Below are positions 59,007 through 64,000 of a stretch of DNA of 64,000 nucleotides, piece by piece. The notes under the pieces were generated by a model. It ran no database searches. It was given only the letters and a program-made list of their open reading frames with translations, and was not told the origin of the DNA. How positions within the stretch are numbered: the stretch's first letter is position 1; every line of letters begins with the position of its first letter. Both the position numbers and the translations under genes were made by a program. The DNA is from Alviniconcha marisindica (taxonomy: Eukaryota; Mollusca; Gastropoda; Provannidae), in assembly GCA_018857735.1 (NCBI GenBank), contig JABMCL010001887.1:250001-314000 (forward strand). Direction: 5' to 3'.

Positions 59007-62000
59007 TTTTTTCTCTTTTTTCCCCCCTCTTTATTTTTTTGGGGGGGTGTGGGGGGGTCGGCAGGTTGGTCAAATTGGGGGTGGAGAATATTTTTGATTC
59101 AACTTTTCTGACACTAGTGACAACATCTCTTCTCTTTTTTCCCCCTTTTTTTCAAGGAATGAACCAAAACAAGAACAGAAAAGACATCACAGTTTACCCT
59201 GAAAATGAAATACGAAACACATGCTATCTGAATAAATGCCCCACTGGCAACAAAAAGCCTATAAACTTCTGAGCACACTTGACAAAGCAAGTCTCATCAC
59301 TCATGCGACTATTACTGTATTAGAATCACAGCAAGAGGTTGCACAAGTTATAACATCCTGTGACCTACTGACCTGATATTTATTCACAGTAAACCCATGA
59401 TAACCACCAACAAGGCAGATGACACTTTATGACATTCTTATCATGCCCCCCTTTCTTCTCTTTGCCAGGACATTTGACAAAGTTATGTGACCGGCTCAAA
59501 TAAATATCAGCATCAGACTATGACCATGACCAACTCCAATAGATACCTGCACATTTGACCTGTGCACAGCTTGGCCACCATACAAACATGACCCACTCCC
59601 ACACAGTCTGAGCATCACTAATCTACATGTATACATGACCGGCTCAATTGAAGCTGACCATTTCTGATCAATCAACACACACCACCTCAAACAAAATGCA
59701 ACCAATCAGCACACCCAACCAGCTCAAGTGTGATCAATCTGCACATATATTTGACCTGCTCAAAACCTACACAAGTGCAACTAATGTCCACACAGGTCTG
59801 CTCAAGGAGTGATCGCACTGGACATTTTTCAAACCGGTGTGACATCTGAAAGGTGGAGAAAGCGGTTCACAGAAACCAGTCAGTCACTGCAACCGGTCAA
59901 CTACGTGTCACTCATTCAGAGTTGCATATGACTAGAGTGCAGTGGGGCTGCTCGAATGCAGAGAACAGCGCCACAGTTGCCACTGTGAAATGCTTAGGGC
60001 TCATCTCGAGATAATGCGCTCAACAAGTCTTCATACAAATAAATATATTTAAAATAATAAAGTTATTTAATTTTTAATTATAACAAGTTAGCCAGACTAA
60101 TTTGCACACAAGACCTGCTCAAACAAGTATTGAAGCAATACTTAACAACAACAAAATTACTTAATACGTTAGTCAGACCAGTCTGCAATCACACAAAACC
60201 TGCTCAACGCTTGACCAGTCTAAGCACATGACCTTCTCAAAGTATTTAACCAATACTCAACAACAACTAAATGATTTAATACGTTAGTCAGATCAACACA
60301 TGCATGTGTACACACAAGACCTGCTCAAAGTCTGACCAGTCTGCACACACAGGAACTGCTGAAATTCATCCCAATCAACCTTGTAGTTCTCACAGTTAGT
60401 GAGTTACACTCACTCCTTTCATCTCAAATGAAAGCCTTAAAAAGAAAAACATTACCAAATGAGTTGCCCTCCAGGTCAGTGCATGTCCTATGACTTATCA
60501 CATGATGCCCAGTTAATTAAAAAAATGTAAAACAGCACCACCATCATGTGCCTGAATGTAACAGTGTAACCATCAAAAAAGAAAGATCAGGTTACACTTA
60601 GTCAAAAGAGTTCATTTCAGATTCTGTACAGCTACTTTTAGCTGTCTTCTCAAAAATCTCTTTCTTTTATTTATATATGTAATTTGCCTCTTTTTTCTTT
60701 TTGGTTGGGGGTCGGGGGGTCAAAATTACTTTGGAACAATTGTAACCAAAAAATATGGTCCTTTTTATTTATTTTATTACCGGTGCTAAACATGCAAATT
60801 CTCTAAGTTATAACAACTGGGATTTGGTTGTCAGAAAAGTACAAAGGATGTTTTGTTTTTTCAGAAAGAAGTCAGTCAAACAGCTCACCCAATTACCCAC
60901 ACAAAAACAGCTGCAGCAACACTTGCTGTGGGTCTGCAATTGGCCTGTAGATATATATATATATAAAACAGATATATATATATATATACACACAGCCTTG
61001 TTCACCCTCCACTCACATAGTACAAGTGCTGTACAATTCACTGAAGTAAATGCACCTACTCAACCAATGCCAGGCCATGTGACCCCCTTGACACCAGTCA
61101 CATGACCCGACCTACATGTATGATCAGTGCATGTGACACGCCACTGAAGCTCGACTAATAACCCTTCCCTAAGGTCACTGTGCCAGCTTTTCAGTCAGCT
61201 GAGCTGCCTGATTTCCCACTGGATACACTTGCACTTGTAGTACTTGGCAACAGCATTAGGACCCCCAATCACAACTTTGTTCTATAGTTATATGATAAAG
61301 GCGCAGTAGCCAGATCATCATTACCTGCCCTGTGACTGTGATGACTGTTGCAGCTGTTGCACATTGCACATCTGTTGACTTTCTCACATGATCAACATAC
61401 TTTCAGTTTCACATGACCAATTTCCTTATCATAATGATAATCAGCAACATATTTTTTTCCAATTTATCATGACCAATGCCCTTATTAATATCATAATGAT
61501 AATCAGCAACAGTATTCAAACCATTACTCCAGGATTTAAAAAAAAGGGTGTTACACTCAAAATAAGCAAGTAATACTAATAGTTATTGAAGACATAAATG
61601 TATTGACTATTGTCTATCAATTGACTAAACAGAATCACCATATGTGCACAGTTAAACTTTTTCTGTCTGGATTTAACTGTTCAAGCAGCAGTCACAATAT
61701 AATAAGGTTACTTGTGATTTTGTTGCAATGATGGGAAACTTATATGACAGTGTTGTGTTTTTTTAATTTTATTTTAATCGAGTGACCCACATCAGTATGT
61801 GGGACAGAAAAATCACTATATATATAATAGTATAAACTAATAAAGCATCATTCCCAGCACTAAATTACACCCTAATTTAGTAATTATCAGTTCTCTGTGT
61901 GTGTGGTGTGATACTGAAAACTGCTTATATAATACGTACTATGTGTTTAACTGTTATTGTTAAGTACTGATACTTATAAAAAAGAGTAAAATAAATTTAA

Positions 62001-62472
62001 ATTCATACTCTGATAGTGATATAAATTATTTATAAAATATATAATAACAGTTATTTCCTTACCTATAACTAGTAAAACTAATATGTAAAAGCCCGACTTC
62101 TACAGCCCAAAGAGCACAGCACCTGATAAAAAAAACAATGAAAATTAAACAAGTAAAACGAAAATAAGATGTTGATCATGTACGGTGGGTGTAATCAATG
62201 GAGGAGACTTAAAATAAATTAGTTAAAACTTGTTGAACTTGAACTAGCCTACATACAATATTCTATTTAAAATGTTAGTTGTTATTCATTATGTTTTGTT
62301 TTTTCATATTCGAACTTGGCCTCTCAGCAAACCACAGTTCGACGATAAGAAATGTAACACCCCAGCCATCCTCACATTAAGCGCGAAACTGATGAAGTTT
62401 TCAAAATTGCTCTCGTCCGCAATTCTGACTAAAACTGAAAATAACCATCAGTGCACTTGAACTAAAACGGCA
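59005..62472. repeat. Large duplication, block R, copy 2 (~3.47 kb)
   Basis: Second copy of block R. The right end continues into the unique sequence 62473-63636 with the gene B first exon and promoter, so this is probably the ancestral arrangement. Confidence 0.95.
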
Positions 62473-62891
62473 AACCGTAACCGTCGATGACCAAGAATGA
62501 CATGGTGATATTGCGTTCACCCATCCGATAACAGTTAACACGTGCTGCCTCCAGTTTAACTGAACAAAATATCACACCTAAAAGTTAAAACCATCTACCA
62601 AATACCAATAACGTATTCTGGTAGGTTTGTACAGAAATTAAACTATGAGCCAATCAACACTACAAATCCGGCTCTCAAAGCCCGACACTGATAAAACCTG
62701 GAAAAAAAGGTTTGACCCAAACTGTTACACAAGCAAAACAAAATACACAGTGGTATCAACAACCAACCATACAATCACTGACATATCGCGCCAGCAAGGA
62801 GATCAGTGTGAACGCTTCTAAGTTCTATACATACGATAATCATTGAAGTTCATGGTAGAAAAACCTCAATGTCACCAGAAATTATACACAC

Positions 62892-62940
62892 CTGACGCCG
62901 TTGAAGTTTGATTGCAGAGTGGAAAGTCTTCTACGAGGAA
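62892..62940 (-). other. CTSL: Candidate 5'UTR exon of gene B
   Basis: On minus, TTCCACTCTGCAATCAAACT and TCAACGGCGTCAG are followed by GTGTGT, a usable donor, giving a non-coding first exon that would splice over about 7.7 kb to the acceptor at 55156. The 5' end (about 62940) is not defined by sequence alone. No TATA box is evident. Confidence 0.55.
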
Positions 62941-62960
62941 GAAAGAAAGACGGAAATTTC

Positions 62961-63015
62961 AGTCATATGACTTGTTGGTCACATGAGGTGACGGGCAATA
63001 ACTGAAGCACATGAC
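62961..63015 (-). promoter_or_regulatory. Cluster of MiT/TFE-type E-boxes upstream of gene B
   Basis: Read on minus: GTCATGTGCT (63015-63006), an exact M-box; TCATGTGACC (62986-62977), one base from the CLEAR core; and the palindrome AGTCATATGACT (62972-62961). All lie 20-125 bp upstream of the candidate first exon. MITF/TFEB family factors control lysosomal genes in animals, so the position next to a cathepsin gene makes sense. Confidence 0.5.
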
Positions 63016-63040
63016 AGGCAGTTTTAAGTCTACCTGTATT

Positions 63041-63044
<4 letters not shown>

Positions 63045-63088
<44 letters not shown>
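63045..63088. repeat. (CA)n microsatellite
   Basis: About 22 CA dinucleotides, within block U upstream of gene B. Confidence 0.97.
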
Positions 63089-63089
<1 letters not shown>

Positions 63090-63636
63090 ATTTGTATGGT
63101 TTATCAACTCATCTTCTTCTTTTCATCTGTTTAATTGTCATTGTCTTCAAATGACCCAATGAGAGGAACTTGATGGCATTTAAACTTGTCACAATGCAAG
63201 TCAGTAACGCAATAGTGGACACCAGTAAAACCACAATAAGCAAATTTAAGCCAAATGGTTGAACTAGACTGGAGCTAAAGCAGATTGACACCCGGCACCG
63301 GCGCACAGAGAGAGAGAGACAGAGTAGGACAGCATCAGTGAAGACTGAGGTGAGATTTCAAAGATGATTTCAAAGCTCCGCCAGACACAGAAACAATTCA
63401 AAAGAACGCTATTTATTGGGACAAAACACAACCTACAAAGTTTTGGGGTAATCCCCTTACCGGCGGTTCAAGTAAACTGCTAGCATTCTTGTTTCCGATT
63501 TTTGCGGATTTAAAAGATGAGTGACCAAGCGAGTACATGCACACAGCTTCAGGGGGAGGGGGAGGGGGGGAACAGAGAATGGAAGTATTACTGAGAAGCC
63601 GGGGGAATTTTCGACCACGTTGGGGGAACTTGGTAG

Positions 63637-63938
63637 GGTTGGGGGGGGGGGGGAGGGGCACCAGTTACCATAACTACACCACAATCTACCTGTTATAAAG
63701 ATTTTATATATATATATATAATGTCTGTAGTGCGTGAAGGGATCAAATGTCGTCGAGCGATTCTGTGGCCACCGCAACAGAACACTAGCAGGTTAGGTTA
63801 TAAACATGTCTGCATTAATTACTTGCACGTGGCGTCTCATGACTATCAGTATCAGGAAGTGATCCAGCACACACACACACATCCACACACTCGTTCACTC
63901 ACTCACAGCATCATTCAATTTTTTATCACTCAACTCCC
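63637..63938. repeat. Large duplication, block S, copy 2
   Basis: Second copy of block S. After CAACTCCC the sequence becomes unique (ACCTCTCTTTCAAC), which marks the right edge of the duplicated region. A G-run at 63639-63655 opens the block. Confidence 0.92.
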
Positions 63939-64000
63939 ACCTCTCTTTCAACATGAATTCAAGTGGAGAATGAAAGTTCCAAATATTATTGAATCAAAAG

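Larger units (their letters stand above)
62473..63636. other. Unique block U: promoter and 5'UTR exon region of gene B
   Basis: Present once; missing between R copy 1 and S copy 1. Holds the candidate 5'UTR exon (62892-62940), E-boxes (62961-63015), (CA)n at 63045-63088 and an interspersed repeat at 63394-63450. No coding exon recognised. Confidence 0.7.

Overview
The window is animal nuclear DNA. Genes are split into short exons with GT-AG introns, and most of the 64 kb is introns, minisatellites, microsatellites, tRNA-derived SINEs and decayed DNA transposons. The style of repeats and the cathepsin L gene suggest a lophotrochozoan, most likely a mollusc (perhaps a gastropod). This is inference; no taxon-specific marker is present.

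Two genes can be rebuilt on the minus strand. Gene A has twelve phase-consistent exons from 40426 down to 17603 and possibly a last exon near 16.3-16.06 kb. It encodes an acidic, Ser/Pro/Gln-rich nuclear-type protein of at least 1,111 residues. It has a small N-terminal folded region, a SANT/Myb-like helical segment in exon 8, basic clusters in exons 6 and 9, and a compact C-terminal region. I do not recognise the family. Gene B is a complete cathepsin L-like cysteine protease: six coding exons from 55098 to 49547, 349 aa, with an intact Cys/His/Asn triad, ERFNIN and GxNxFxD motifs and a signal peptide. It has a likely 5'UTR exon at about 62.9 kb, preceded by E-boxes of the MiT/TFE type.

Layout. 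1-17 kb: intergenic repeats, several minisatellites, two copies of a palindrome-rich terminal-inverted-repeat element, and a piggyBac-type remnant inside a minisatellite. 17.6-40.4 kb: gene A, whose introns carry minisatellites (one inverted on itself), a nest of transposons around a dead mariner (26.35-28.71 kb), and a TTAA-flanked, THAP-encoding Kolobok-like element (33738-34567) whose empty site is preserved in a sister repeat nearby. 40.4-49 kb: intergenic, with a SINE dimer and a third copy of the palindrome-rich element. 49-63 kb: gene B, with duplicated exon-6 beginnings, a 53-bp minisatellite in its second intron, and a tandem duplication of about 4.9 kb in its first intron, where the inner copy has lost about 1.16 kb holding the promoter and the 5'UTR exon.

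Exon borders were set by hand from splice signals and reading phase; no alignment or transcript data were available.
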